64,000 nt of DNA from Geodermatophilus normandii (GTDB lineage Bacteria; Actinomycetota; Actinomycetes; Mycobacteriales; Geodermatophilaceae), in the NCBI RefSeq assembly GCF_003182485.1, contig NZ_QGTX01000001.1:4240001-4304000 (forward strand), written 5' to 3'. The position numbers and the translations under genes are program-made. Shown here one piece after another: positions 24,380 to 32,661 of this stretch. Each line of letters begins with the position of its first letter. Position 1 is the first letter of the stretch. The notes under the pieces are model-generated. The model was not told where the DNA came from and ran no database searches. It saw nothing but the letters and a program-made list of their open reading frames with translations.

Positions 24380-25906
24380 ATGTCCGCCTCCCCGCAGCCC
24401 GCGTCTCCTCCCCCCGCCCGCGCGCTCCTGACCGTTCCCGTCGCGGTCGCCGTCCTGCTCACCGTGGTCCTCACGGCCTTCGCCTGGTTCGCCGTCCGCT
24501 CGGCGCCGCACGACCTCCCGCTCGCCGTCGCGGGGCCGGCGCCCGCCGCCGCCCCGGTGACCGCCGGCCTCGAGGCCGCCTCCCCGGGTGCCTTCGACGT
24601 CCGGCCGGTCGACGACGAGGCGGCGGCCCGCTCGGCGATCGAGGACCGCGAGGTCTACGGCGCGGTCGTGGTCGACGCCGCCGGCCCGCGGCTGCTGGTC
24701 GCCTCGGCCGCCTCGCCCACCGTCGCCACCGCGCTGCGCCAGGTCGCGACCGGGCTCGGCGCGGCCACCGGCACCCCCGTCCCGGTCGAGGACGTCGTCC
24801 CCGCCCCGGAGGCGGACCCGCGCGGCGCCGGCCTGGCCGCCGCCGCCCTGCCCCTCGCGCTCGGCGGCATCGTGACCGCCGCGCTCGCCTCGCGCCTGGT
24901 GCGCGGCCGCGGACGGCGGATCGCCACGGCGCTCGCCGCGGCGGTGGCCGGCGGCATGGTGACCGCGACCGTCCTGGGCAGCTGGCTCGGCTCGGTCGAG
25001 GGCTCGTGGTGGACGACGACGGGCGTGGTGGCCCTGGGCGTCGCGGCGACCGCGCTGGTCCTGCTGGGCCTGCACGACCTGCTGGGCACGCCCGGGCTGG
25101 CGCTGGGCGCGGCGACGACCGTGCTGCTGGGCAACCCGCTGTCCGGGCTGGCCGGCGCGCCGGAGCTGCTGCCCGGCGCCTGGGGTGCGGTGGGCCAGTG
25201 GCTGCCGCCGGGCGCGACCGGCACGCTGCTGCGTTCCACCTCGTGGTTCGACGGCGCCGGGGCCGGCCCCGCGCTGCTGGTCCTGACCGTCTGGTGCCTG
25301 GCCGGCCTGGCGCTGACGGGCGCCGGCGCCGCGACGGCCCGCCGCTCCCGGCCCGCGGCGCCGGTCCCGCCGAGCGGGAGGCCGTGCCGGCCTGAGCGGG
25401 CCGTGCTCGGGGCCGTCGGGGCCCGGTCCCCTGGTCACCTCCACCGTGCCCGTCGTGCTCACCGCGCTGGTGGGCACGGCGGGCACCGACGTCGGCCCGG
25501 GCTGGTGCCGGCGCCTGGACGAGCCGCGCGGGCAGCCGCCCGGCCCGGCCTCCGGGATCACGGGACGGCGCTGTACGTGCCGCTGGCCACGGCCGGCACC
25601 GGGGCACCGCGGCGGGCGGGGCCGGACGGCGGAGCTGGTTGCGTTCCCGGTCGACCTCCTCCTGGACGCGGGACGGCCGTGGGCGTTCCTCCGCGCCACC
25701 GGCCCGCGCTCGCGGCGGCGGAGGCGGTGCTGCTCGCCGTCTCGAGCGCCGACCTCGCCCGGCGGTCCGCGCGGATCGACCGCACCGCCGGGCCGGCCCT
25801 GCTCCCCCACGCGGATTGGACGGCCTTCGCCGCGGTGCCGAGCACGGAGATCGTGCGGCGCGACCGCCGCTGCCCCCGTCCCGCTGCGGCGGCCGGGAGT
25901 TCGTGA
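24380..25906 (+). CDS. YhgE/ABC-2-like membrane protein, 3' part disrupted
   Basis: The first ~335 residues form a coherent membrane protein: one N-terminal helix (about 18-38), a soluble extracytoplasmic region (about 40-150) and about six helices to residue 330, resembling YhgE/Pip or ABC-2-type permeases. No ATPase partner is adjacent. Near 25370 the frame shifts; one base away lies '...EREAVPA' and a stop at 25393-25395 that looks like the original end. The remaining ~170 codons run through a tspO remnant and are not a natural tail. Likely controlled by the divergent TetR. Confidence 0.6.
   Translation: MSASPQPASPPPARALLTVPVAVAVLLTVVLTAFAWFAVRSAPHDLPLAVAGPAPAAAPVTAGLEAASPGAFDVRPVDDEAAARSAIEDREVYGAVVVDAAGPRLLVASAASPTVATALRQVATGLGAATGTPVPVEDVVPAPEADPRGAGLAAAALPLALGGIVTAALASRLVRGRGRRIATALAAAVAGGMVTATVLGSWLGSVEGSWWTTTGVVALGVAATALVLLGLHDLLGTPGLALGAATTVLLGNPLSGLAGAPELLPGAWGAVGQWLPPGATGTLLRSTSWFDGAGAGPALLVLTVWCLAGLALTGAGAATARRSRPAAPVPPSGRPCRPERAVLGAVGARSPGHLHRARRAHRAGGHGGHRRRPGLVPAPGRAARAAARPGLRDHGTALYVPLATAGTGAPRRAGPDGGAGCVPGRPPPGRGTAVGVPPRHRPALAAAEAVLLAVSSADLARRSARIDRTAGPALLPHADWTAFAAVPSTEIVRRDRRCPRPAAAAGSS
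25434..25886 (+). pseudogene. tspO: TspO/MBR-like protein remnant
   Basis: TspO hallmarks are spread over two alternating frames: 'STVPVVLTALVGTAGTDVGP' then 'GWCRRLDEPRGQPPGPASG' (the W-Y-x-L-x-K-P-x-x-x-P-P region), 'TALYVPLATAG', 'VAFPVDLLLDAGRPWAFLRA', 'ALAAAEAVLLAVSSADLARR' and 'LLPHADWTAFAAVPSTEIVR' (the last helix). At least three frame changes are needed, so it is a pseudogene of a tryptophan-rich sensory (tetrapyrrole-binding) membrane protein. Confidence 0.68.
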
Positions 25907-26068
25907 TCGGATCGGTTCCGCCTCCCGCTGGGAGTGTCCACGCCGGCCTCCGGCGGGGCGCACGCGCGACACGCGCAGCGCCTGCGGGTGCCACGCCGTC
26001 GGCCATGGACGTACGGAACCGTCCGGGACACCATGGGCGGGCCTTCCGACAGCTCAGGGGGAGCGCAC

Positions 26069-27140
26069 ATGGACAGAAGACGACGCGGTGTCCGGTCCGC
26101 CCGGTTCGTCCCGGGCCTCGGCGCGAGCGCGTGCGCACTCGGGATGGCGGCCGCGGTGGCCGCCGTCTCGGGCCCGCCGGTCACCGGCGCTGCGGGGACG
26201 GGCAGCGCGTCGGCGGCCGGGGAGGCGGCGCACACGGAGGCCCGGGTGGGCGAGACCGCGGACGACGCCGGACCGCTGGTGCTGCCGAGCATCGGCGTGA
26301 CGGCCCCCGGCTTCGAGGACGGCTGGGTGCCGGCGTCCGCGTCGCGGCCGCTGCCGGACGCCGGCGCCTCGCCGGGCGACCTGCTGGAGCGGTTCTCGTT
26401 CGACACGTCCTCGCTCGGGAACTCGTTCTCCTCGGGTGGGTCCGCGGGCGGGCCGGTCGCGCCCGACGTCCCCCCTCCGGCGCCCGTCCCCGCCGACCCG
26501 GTCCCCGCCGCGCCTGCTCCGGAGGCTCCGGCACCCGAGGCCCCGGCACCCGAGGCCCCGGCACCCGAGGCCCCGGCCCCTGAGGCCCCGGCCCCTGAGC
26601 CGCCCGCCGAGCAGCCGCCCGCCGAGCAGCCGCCCGCCGAGACGCCGCCCACCGAGACGCCGCCCACCGAGCAGCCGGCCGCGCCGGCGGACGCGGCGCC
26701 CCTCGCCCCGGTCGAGGAACCGCCGGTCGAGGAACCGCCCGCCGAGGAACCGCCCGCCGAGGAACCGCCCGCCGAGCAGCCCCCGCCGAGCAGCCCCCGC
26801 CGAGCAGCCCCCGCCGAGCAGCCCCCGCCGAGCAGCCCCCGCCGAGCAGCCGCCGGTCGAGGAACCGCCCGCCGAGCAGCCCCCGGCAGAACAGCCACCG
26901 GCGGAGGGATCTCCGGCGGAGACGCCCGTCGCCGACCAGGCACCGGCGGAGGAGCCCGTCACCGAGCAGGTGACACCGGTCGCCCCGGCGTGCGAGGACC
27001 CCGCCGACGCGGCGGCGGCCGACGGCACCGCGGTCGCGGACCCGGCGGCGACCACCCCGGCCGACCCCGCGGCGACGGAGTCCGCCGAGGCGGCCGTCGA
27101 GGCGTGCACGGCTCCCGAGGAGGCCGCGCCCGCGGCCTGA
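26069..27140 (+). CDS. Secreted Pro/Glu/Ala repeat protein, frame broken at a 14-bp repeat
   Basis: Start ATG 26069 has an AGGGGGAG site. The product has a basic N-terminus and hydrophobic stretch ('GLGASACALGMAAAVAAV', export-like), about 100 non-repetitive residues, then PEAPA, AEQPP, TETPP and VEEPP pentads, as in wall-spanning or surface proteins. The natural C-terminus ('AETPVADQAPAEEPVTEQVT' to 'EEAAPAA', stop 27138-27140) is in another frame. Five 14-bp units at 26771-26840 shift the frame, so the present sequence reads through in Arg-rich nonsense to 27364. The number of 14-bp units therefore decides whether the native end is made. Confidence 0.6.
26771..26840 (+). repeat. Five perfect 14-bp tandem repeats (GCCGAGCAGCCCCC)
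   Basis: The five units start at 26771, 26785, 26799, 26813 and 26827; a sixth, partial unit begins at 26841. Since 14 is not a multiple of 3, each gain or loss of a unit changes the reading frame of the secreted repeat protein. Confidence 0.95.
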
Positions 27141-27150
27141 CCCCGACGCA

Positions 27151-27186
27151 CGGAGGCCCCCACCCGGACTCGGGTGGGGGCCTCCG
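27151..27186. terminator. Bidirectional hairpin terminator
   Basis: A perfect 16-bp stem (cggaggcccccacccg / cgggtgggggcctccg) with a 4-base loop lies 10 bases after the native stop of the repeat protein and 15 bases before the end of the convergent secreted-protein gene. Confidence 0.88.
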
Positions 27187-27200
27187 TCATCGACGTGGCG

Positions 27201-27917
27201 TCAGCGCTCGGCGGCCTTGGCGAAGCTGCTCACGCACTCACCCTGGTTGCGGAAGACCGGCAGGGTGCTGGTGGCCCAGCCACCGTTCTTGCACTGCTGC
27301 TTGCCGGTCAGCTCGACGTCCCGCGCGAACGTGTACCGGGTGCCGGCGAAGTGGATCGCGTTGATCACGCCGTCGCCCTTGACGCCCGAACCGAGCGAGA
27401 AGCCGAACGCGTCGACCCGCGCTGTCGGGAACGCCGCTCGCCACTGGTCGAGCGTGCCGTGGTCGGTGCTACCGGACCCGCCCTCGTGTGAAGGAGCGCC
27501 GTCCTTCACGAACTGGGCGGCCTCGTTGTTGAGCCACCAGTCGCCGTTGTAGGCGCGCTCACCGACGAGGATCCCGTCCGGGGTGCCGTTGGCATCGAAG
27601 TCGACGACCAGCTGGAATCCCGGAGCGCCACCGGTGGTGGCGGTGTAGTCGAGGGTCGGCTCACCGACCCGGGCCAGCGGGGTGTCCGTGGCGACGTACT
27701 CGGCGACCTTGTCCGTGCGGGTCGCGCCCTCGGTCCAGATGTGCAGGCCGGTGCCGGCCACCTCGAAGTGACCCGTGGCGCGGGTGTCGCTGTAGGGAGC
27801 CGCCAGGAAGTCGCTGGGGTGGATCACGTCGGTTGCGGCGGCCTGGGCGGCCGGGCCGGTGAACAGGATGGTGACGCCGGCGGCCAGGGCCCCGGCGACG
27901 GCGGTGCTGCGGCGCAC
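27201..27917 (-). CDS. Secreted protein with C-terminal CKNGGW motif
   Basis: A 238-residue exported protein of unknown function. The signal peptide is 'AVAGALAAGVTILFTGPAAQ' ending near 'AAQAAA'. The mature part is a beta-rich domain ('GFQLVVDFDANGTPDGILVG', 'NGDWWLNNEAAQFV') and the end carries 'CKNGGW...FRNQGECVSSF', a two-Cys motif seen at the C-terminus of many secreted actinobacterial proteins. Start GTG at 27917 follows GAGGAG. It converges on the proline-rich gene across a shared terminator. Confidence 0.75.
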   Translation of the reverse strand: MRRSTAVAGALAAGVTILFTGPAAQAAATDVIHPSDFLAAPYSDTRATGHFEVAGTGLHIWTEGATRTDKVAEYVATDTPLARVGEPTLDYTATTGGAPGFQLVVDFDANGTPDGILVGERAYNGDWWLNNEAAQFVKDGAPSHEGGSGSTDHGTLDQWRAAFPTARVDAFGFSLGSGVKGDGVINAIHFAGTRYTFARDVELTGKQQCKNGGWATSTLPVFRNQGECVSSFAKAAER

Positions 27918-28100
27918 GCGTCGTCTCCTCGATCGGTGCGCCGGTCCCCGATCGGCCGGCGCGGTGTGACGGACGCTAGGTCGCTCGGACCGGCCCGCCG
28001 CGGAGGTCGCGGGCGCGGGTCCGGCCCAGCGGCCCCAGTGCCCTCGCCCGTCCCGGTGACCCCGGTGGGCGCCCCGCCCGTGGCCGCACGAGGATGGGGC

Positions 28101-28604
28101 GTGCCCATCGACGCCACCACCAGCTACGCCGCCACCCCCGACCGTGTGCTCGCCGCCCTCACCGACGAGGCCTTCCTGCGCGAGGTCGCCTCGGCCCTGG
28201 AGGCGCAGGTGCAGGAGGTGTCCAGCCGCACCGAGGGGCCGGGGACCACGACGGTGGTGCGGCTGACGGCACCGACGACGGGCATCCCGCCGGTGTTCGC
28301 CCGCTTCGTCGGCGGCACCGTGCCGGTCACCGAGCGCACCACCTGGACCTCCGACGGCGACGGTGGTTACCGCGGCGCGCTCGACCTGCGCGCCGAGATC
28401 ATGGGCCGCCAGGCCCTCGTCACCTGCGAGCGGCGGCTGACCCCGGCCTCCGGCGGCGGCACCCGCGCCACGGTGACCGGCGACGCCAGGGTCGACGCGC
28501 CCTTCATCGGCCGCCAGGCCGAGGGAGCCGTCCGCGACCTGGTCACCCAGGTGGTGCTCCGCCGCGAGCACGAGGTGCTGCAGCGCCGCCTCGGCGAGGA
28601 CTGA
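28101..28604 (+). CDS. DUF2505 family protein
   Basis: A 167-residue cytosolic protein of the actinobacterial DUF2505 family, which has a START/SRPBCC-like helix-grip fold. Seen here are the N-terminal 'YAATPDRVLAALTDEAFLRE' and 'PVTERTTWTSDGDGGYRGAL'. A hydrophobic ligand is plausible but not shown. Start GTG at 28101 follows a GAGG site. It ends two bases before the end of the convergent 65-residue gene. Confidence 0.78.
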   Translation: MPIDATTSYAATPDRVLAALTDEAFLREVASALEAQVQEVSSRTEGPGTTTVVRLTAPTTGIPPVFARFVGGTVPVTERTTWTSDGDGGYRGALDLRAEIMGRQALVTCERRLTPASGGGTRATVTGDARVDAPFIGRQAEGAVRDLVTQVVLRREHEVLQRRLGED

Positions 28605-28606
28605 GC

Positions 28607-28804
28607 TCAGGGGGCGATCGGGCCCCACCGCGCGACGTCGCCGCCGGCCTCGTCGCGGAGGACGTACTCACCGGCACCCGGCGGGTCGTCCGCGCGGTGG
28701 CGGCTGACGACGTCGACGGCCTCGGACTCGGCGGCGGTCGCGTCGGCGGCGTCCCACTCCCGCAGGACGGCGCCGTCGCCGGTGGTCAGGCGGTGGCTCG
28801 GCAC
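28607..28804 (-). CDS. Hypothetical 65-residue protein
   Basis: A small acidic protein ('VLREWDAADATAAESEAVDV') with no recognised domain. Its GTG start at 28804 lies 9 bases after the stop of the single-chain carboxylase, so it is probably the last gene of that operon. Small accessory (epsilon-like) subunits occur beside acyl-CoA carboxylases in actinobacteria; that role is only a guess. Confidence 0.55.
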   Translation of the reverse strand: MPSHRLTTGDGAVLREWDAADATAAESEAVDVVSRHRADDPPGAGEYVLRDEAGGDVARWGPIAP

Positions 28805-28813
28805 GGCCGGACG

Positions 28814-31800
28814 CTAGGACGGTCCGGCCAGTCCGGCCAGCGCGCGGACCAGCACCTCCCGGGTGTCGGCCGGGTCGACGACGTCGTCCACCTCGAAGGC
28901 CGAGGCGACGTTGAGCGCCCGCCCCTGCGCGTAGGACTCCGCCACCAGCTCGGCGTAGCGGGCCTCGCGGGCCTCGGGCGGCAGCGCCTCCAGCTCGCGC
29001 CGGTGCCCGAGCCGGGTCGCGCCCTCCAGGCTCATCGGCCCGAACTCGCCGGTGGGCCAGGCGAGGGTGAGCAGCGGGACGCGCAGGTCGCCGCCGAGCA
29101 TGGCCATCGCGCCCAGCCCGTAGGCCTTGCGCAGCACCACCGCCAGCAGCGGCACGCCCAGCTGGGCCCCGGCCACGTAGAGCCCGCCGAAGCGGCGGAC
29201 GGTGCCGGTCCGCTCGGACTCCGGGCCGACCATGAACCCCGGCGTGTCGACCAGCGAGACCACCGGCAGCCCGGCCGACGCGCAGAGCCGCAGGAACGCC
29301 GCGGCCTTGTCCGCCGACTCGCCGTCGATGGCGCCGCCGAGGTGCCGCGGGTCGTTGGCCACGATGCCCACCGGCCGCCCGTCGAGGCGGGCCAGCGCGG
29401 TGACGACGCCGCGGCCGAACGCCGGCCGCAGCTCCAGCACGCTGCCGGTGTCGGCGAGCGTGCCGACCACGGGCCGCACGTCGTAGCTGCGCACCCGGTT
29501 GGCCGGCAGCGCCGTCCGCAGCGCCCGCTGGTCGGCCGCCTGCCCCGCCACGACGCGGCCGGTGAGCAGCCCGATCGCCTGCCGGGCGGCGGCCACGGCG
29601 GCGGCGTCGTCGGGGACCACGACGTCGACGACGCCGTTGGCGGCCTGCACCGCGGTCGGGCCGACGTCGCCGGGTGCGACGACGCCGAGCCCGCCGGCCT
29701 CGATCATCGCCGGGCCGCCCATCCCGATGCTGCTGTCCTCGGTGGCGACGACGACGTCGCAGCAGCCGACGAGTGCGGCGTTGCCGGCGAAGCAGTACCC
29801 CGAGACGATGGCCACCGTGGGCACGCGCCCGGCCAGGCGGGCCATCGTGGTGAACGTCGGGACGTCGAGCCGGGAGAAGCCGCCGCCGTCGGTGTCGCCG
29901 GGCCGCCCGCCCCCGCCCTCGGCGACCAGGACGACCGGCAGCTCCCGCTCCGCGGCGACCTCGAGCAGCCGGTCGGTCTTGCGGTGGTTGGTGCGCCCCT
30001 GGGTGCCGGCCAGCACGGTGTAGTCGTAGGCGAGGACGGCGCACGGCACGCCGCCGACCTCGCCGATGCCGGTGACCATGCCGTCGGCCGGGGTCCGCGT
30101 GACCAGCTCCTCCAGCGACCGCCGGGCCCGCTGGGCGGCGATGCCGAGCTGGCCGTACTCGACGAAGGTGCCCGGGTCGACCAGCGCGGCCACCGTCTCG
30201 CGCGCGGTCATCCGCCCGGCGTCGCGCCGGCGGGCCACCGCCTCGGGCCGGGCGTCGTCGAGGGTGGCGGCCCGCCGCTCCTGCAGCTCGGCCAGCTCCG
30301 GGCGGACGGCGTCGGGATCGGCCGCCTCCGGTCCCGCGGCGGCGTCGTCGACGTCGCCGGGGACGACCCCGCCGAGGACCGTCCCCGCGGTCACGACGTC
30401 GCCCACCCGCACGGCCAGCCCGGTGAGCACGCCGGCCACCGGCGCGGGCACGACGTGCTCCATCTTCATCGCCTCGAGCACCAGCAGCGTCGTCCCGGCG
30501 GCGACGGCGTCGCCCTCGGCGGCGGTCACCTCCACCACCGCGCCCGACAGCGGCGCGGTCACCGGCAGGGCGCCGTCGGCTCCGGCGACGGCGGACTGCA
30601 CGGGGACGTCCGGCACCAGGTCGGCGAGGCGGTCGTCGACGAGGTCGGTGGTCGCCCTCCCGTCGGCCACGCCGGGCAGGTCGAGCAGCGCGGCCAGCAG
30701 GTCGCGGTTGACCGGGACCCCGGCGACGTCGAGCTCGGCCAGCGCACGACGGCAGCCGGCCAGCGCCCGCGGCAGGTCGCGGTCGGTGACGACGACCTTG
30801 GCCAGCAGCGAGTCGTAGCGCGGGCCGACCTCGTCGCCGGCGACCACGCCGGTGTCCACCCGCACGCCGCGGCCCGTGGGCGGGACGAACCGCTCGAGCC
30901 GTCCCACGCCGGGGTGCACCGTGCCGTCGGGCAGCAGCGTCTCGGCGTTGACCCGGGCCTGCACGGCCGCGCCCCGGGACGGCGGGGGCGAGGCCAGTCC
31001 GAGGTCGCCGAGCGTCGCGCCCTCGGCCAGCCGGATGCCGACCTCGACCAGGTCCAGGCCGGTGACCTCCTCGGTCACGGTGTGCTCGACCTGGAGCCGC
31101 GGGTTCACCTCGAGGAAGGCCACCTCGGCGCCGCGCGCCTCGTCGTGGCGGACCAGGAACTCGACGGTGGCGAGCCCGCGGTAGTGCAGCGAGCCGCACA
31201 GCGCGGTGGCGTGGGCGGCCAGGCGGGCGCGCAGGTCGTCGCCGAGCCCGGGCGCCGGAGCGATCTCGACCAGTTTCTGCCGGCGCCGCTGCAGCGAGCA
31301 GTCGCGGTCGCCGAGGGCGACGACCGCGGCGCCGTCGCCGGCCACCTGCACCTCGACGTGCCGGGCGCCGGTCAGCAGCCGCTCCACGTACACCGCGCCG
31401 CTGCCGAAGGCCGCCGTCGCCTCCGAGCGGGCGCGCTCGAGCGCCGCGGGCAGGTCCGCGGGGTCGCGCACCGGGCGCATGCCCCGCCCGCCGCCCCCGG
31501 CGACCGCCTTGACCATGACCGCGCCGCCGTCGCCCAGGCCGGCGAGGAACGCGGCGGCGGCGTCGAGGCCGGTGTCGCTGTCGGTGGCGACGAGCACCGG
31601 CAGGCCCAGCGCGGCGGCGCGGGCGCGGGCGGCGGTCTTGTCACCGAGCAGCGCGAGCGCCTCGGCGCCGGGGCCGACGAACGCGACGCCCGCCTCCGCG
31701 CAGGCGCGGGCGAGGTCGGGGCTCTCGGCGAGGAAGCCCCAGCCGGGGTGCAGGCCGTCGGCACCCGAGCGCACCGCGGCACCCACGACGGCCGCGACGT

Positions 31801-31984
31801 CGAGGTAGGCGGCCGGGCCGCTCCCGGGCAGGCGGACGACGTCGTCGGCGCGGCGGGCGTGCAGGCTCCCGGCGTCGTCCTCGGCGGCGACCGCGACGGT
31901 GGACAGGCCGAGGGCGGCGGCGGTCCGCAGCACGCGGACGGCGACCTCGCCGCGGTTGGCCACCAGCAGGCGGGTGAGCGTCAT
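28814..31984 (-). CDS. Single-chain acyl-CoA carboxylase (BC-BCCP-CT fusion)
   Basis: One 1056-residue chain holds a biotin carboxylase (about 1-445; 'HPGWGFLAES', 'GGGGRGM', 'EVNPRLQVEHTVTEEV'), a biotinyl domain (about 465-535; 'LEAMKMEH', biotin Lys507) and a carboxyltransferase (about 560-1056; 'SGYCFAGNAALVG', 'WPTGEFGPMSLEGA'). The whole reaction, ATP-dependent CO2 loading of biotin and its transfer to an acyl-CoA, is thus on one protein, as in the long-chain acyl-CoA carboxylases described from mycobacteria. Substrate unknown; acetyl-, propionyl- or longer acyl-CoA are possible. It is unlike the split carboxyltransferase in the fab block. Confidence 0.88.
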   Translation of the reverse strand: MTLTRLLVANRGEVAVRVLRTAAALGLSTVAVAAEDDAGSLHARRADDVVRLPGSGPAAYLDVAAVVGAAVRSGADGLHPGWGFLAESPDLARACAEAGVAFVGPGAEALALLGDKTAARARAAALGLPVLVATDSDTGLDAAAAFLAGLGDGGAVMVKAVAGGGGRGMRPVRDPADLPAALERARSEATAAFGSGAVYVERLLTGARHVEVQVAGDGAAVVALGDRDCSLQRRRQKLVEIAPAPGLGDDLRARLAAHATALCGSLHYRGLATVEFLVRHDEARGAEVAFLEVNPRLQVEHTVTEEVTGLDLVEVGIRLAEGATLGDLGLASPPPSRGAAVQARVNAETLLPDGTVHPGVGRLERFVPPTGRGVRVDTGVVAGDEVGPRYDSLLAKVVVTDRDLPRALAGCRRALAELDVAGVPVNRDLLAALLDLPGVADGRATTDLVDDRLADLVPDVPVQSAVAGADGALPVTAPLSGAVVEVTAAEGDAVAAGTTLLVLEAMKMEHVVPAPVAGVLTGLAVRVGDVVTAGTVLGGVVPGDVDDAAAGPEAADPDAVRPELAELQERRAATLDDARPEAVARRRDAGRMTARETVAALVDPGTFVEYGQLGIAAQRARRSLEELVTRTPADGMVTGIGEVGGVPCAVLAYDYTVLAGTQGRTNHRKTDRLLEVAAERELPVVLVAEGGGGRPGDTDGGGFSRLDVPTFTTMARLAGRVPTVAIVSGYCFAGNAALVGCCDVVVATEDSSIGMGGPAMIEAGGLGVVAPGDVGPTAVQAANGVVDVVVPDDAAAVAAARQAIGLLTGRVVAGQAADQRALRTALPANRVRSYDVRPVVGTLADTGSVLELRPAFGRGVVTALARLDGRPVGIVANDPRHLGGAIDGESADKAAAFLRLCASAGLPVVSLVDTPGFMVGPESERTGTVRRFGGLYVAGAQLGVPLLAVVLRKAYGLGAMAMLGGDLRVPLLTLAWPTGEFGPMSLEGATRLGHRRELEALPPEAREARYAELVAESYAQGRALNVASAFEVDDVVDPADTREVLVRALAGLAGPS

Positions 31985-32007
31985 CGGGCGCGGAGTCTAG
32001 GCGGGCC

Positions 32008-32661
32008 TCAGGTCCCCAGCCCGGGCGCGGCACCACCGAGGCCGGCGTCCCGGGCCCGCGCCACCGCCTCGGCCCGGCTGCCCACCTCGAGCTTGGCGAA
32101 GACGGCCGAGACCACGTTGCGCACCGTCTTCTCCGACAGGTACAGCCGCCCGGCGATCTCGCCGTTGGACGCCCCCGTGGCCAGCAGCCCGAGCACCTCC
32201 CGCTCGCGCTCGGTGAGCTGCGGGAAGGCGGCGAGCCCGTCGCTGCGGGGGCTCAGCCGCGCGAGCGCCGCGCCGAGCCCGCGGCCCAGCACCGTCTCGC
32301 CCTCGGCCACCGCCTCCAGCGCCCGCGCGATCTGCGCCCGCGAGGAGCCCTTGACCAGGTAGCCCCGCGCACCGGCCCGCAGCGCCGCGGCCACGGCGTC
32401 CTCGTTCTCCACCATCGTGAGCACCAGGACCGCGGTGTCCGGCAGGTCGGCGGTGATCCGGGCGGTGGCGTCGATGCCGTTGCCGCCCGGCAGGTGCAGG
32501 TCCATGAGCACGACGTCGGGCCGGTGTGCCAGCGCCGCGGTCACCGCCTCCCCGGCGTCCGCGGCCTCGGCCACCACCCGCGCCCAGCCGAGGGAGTCGA
32601 CGAGCGCCACCAGGCCCTCGCGGAACACCGGGTGGTCGTCGACGACGAGGACGGTGGTCAC
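32008..32661 (-). CDS. NarL/LuxR-type response regulator
   Basis: A 217-residue response regulator: receiver domain (about 1-120) with phospho-acceptor Asp54 in 'VVLMDLHLPGG', and a LuxR HTH ('LTEREREVLGLLATGASNGE', 'LSEKTVRNVVSAVFAKL', about 150-210). The GTG start at 32661 overlaps the stop of the sensor kinase gene (GTGA), so the pair is co-translated. Target genes are unknown; the regulator may act on its own operon. Confidence 0.9.
   Translation of the reverse strand: MTTVLVVDDHPVFREGLVALVDSLGWARVVAEAADAGEAVTAALAHRPDVVLMDLHLPGGNGIDATARITADLPDTAVLVLTMVENEDAVAAALRAGARGYLVKGSSRAQIARALEAVAEGETVLGRGLGAALARLSPRSDGLAAFPQLTEREREVLGLLATGASNGEIAGRLYLSEKTVRNVVSAVFAKLEVGSRAEAVARARDAGLGGAAPGLGT

Noticed and set aside
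26519..26860. A CRISPR-like array
   Set aside because: The repeats are contiguous 15- and 14-bp coding units without spacers, inside a proline-rich reading frame.
28094..32362. A 1422-codon open frame on the plus strand
   Set aside because: It is fully antisense to the single-chain carboxylase, low-complexity (Gly/Arg/Asp-rich) and has no domain; it is a shadow produced by high GC at codon third positions.
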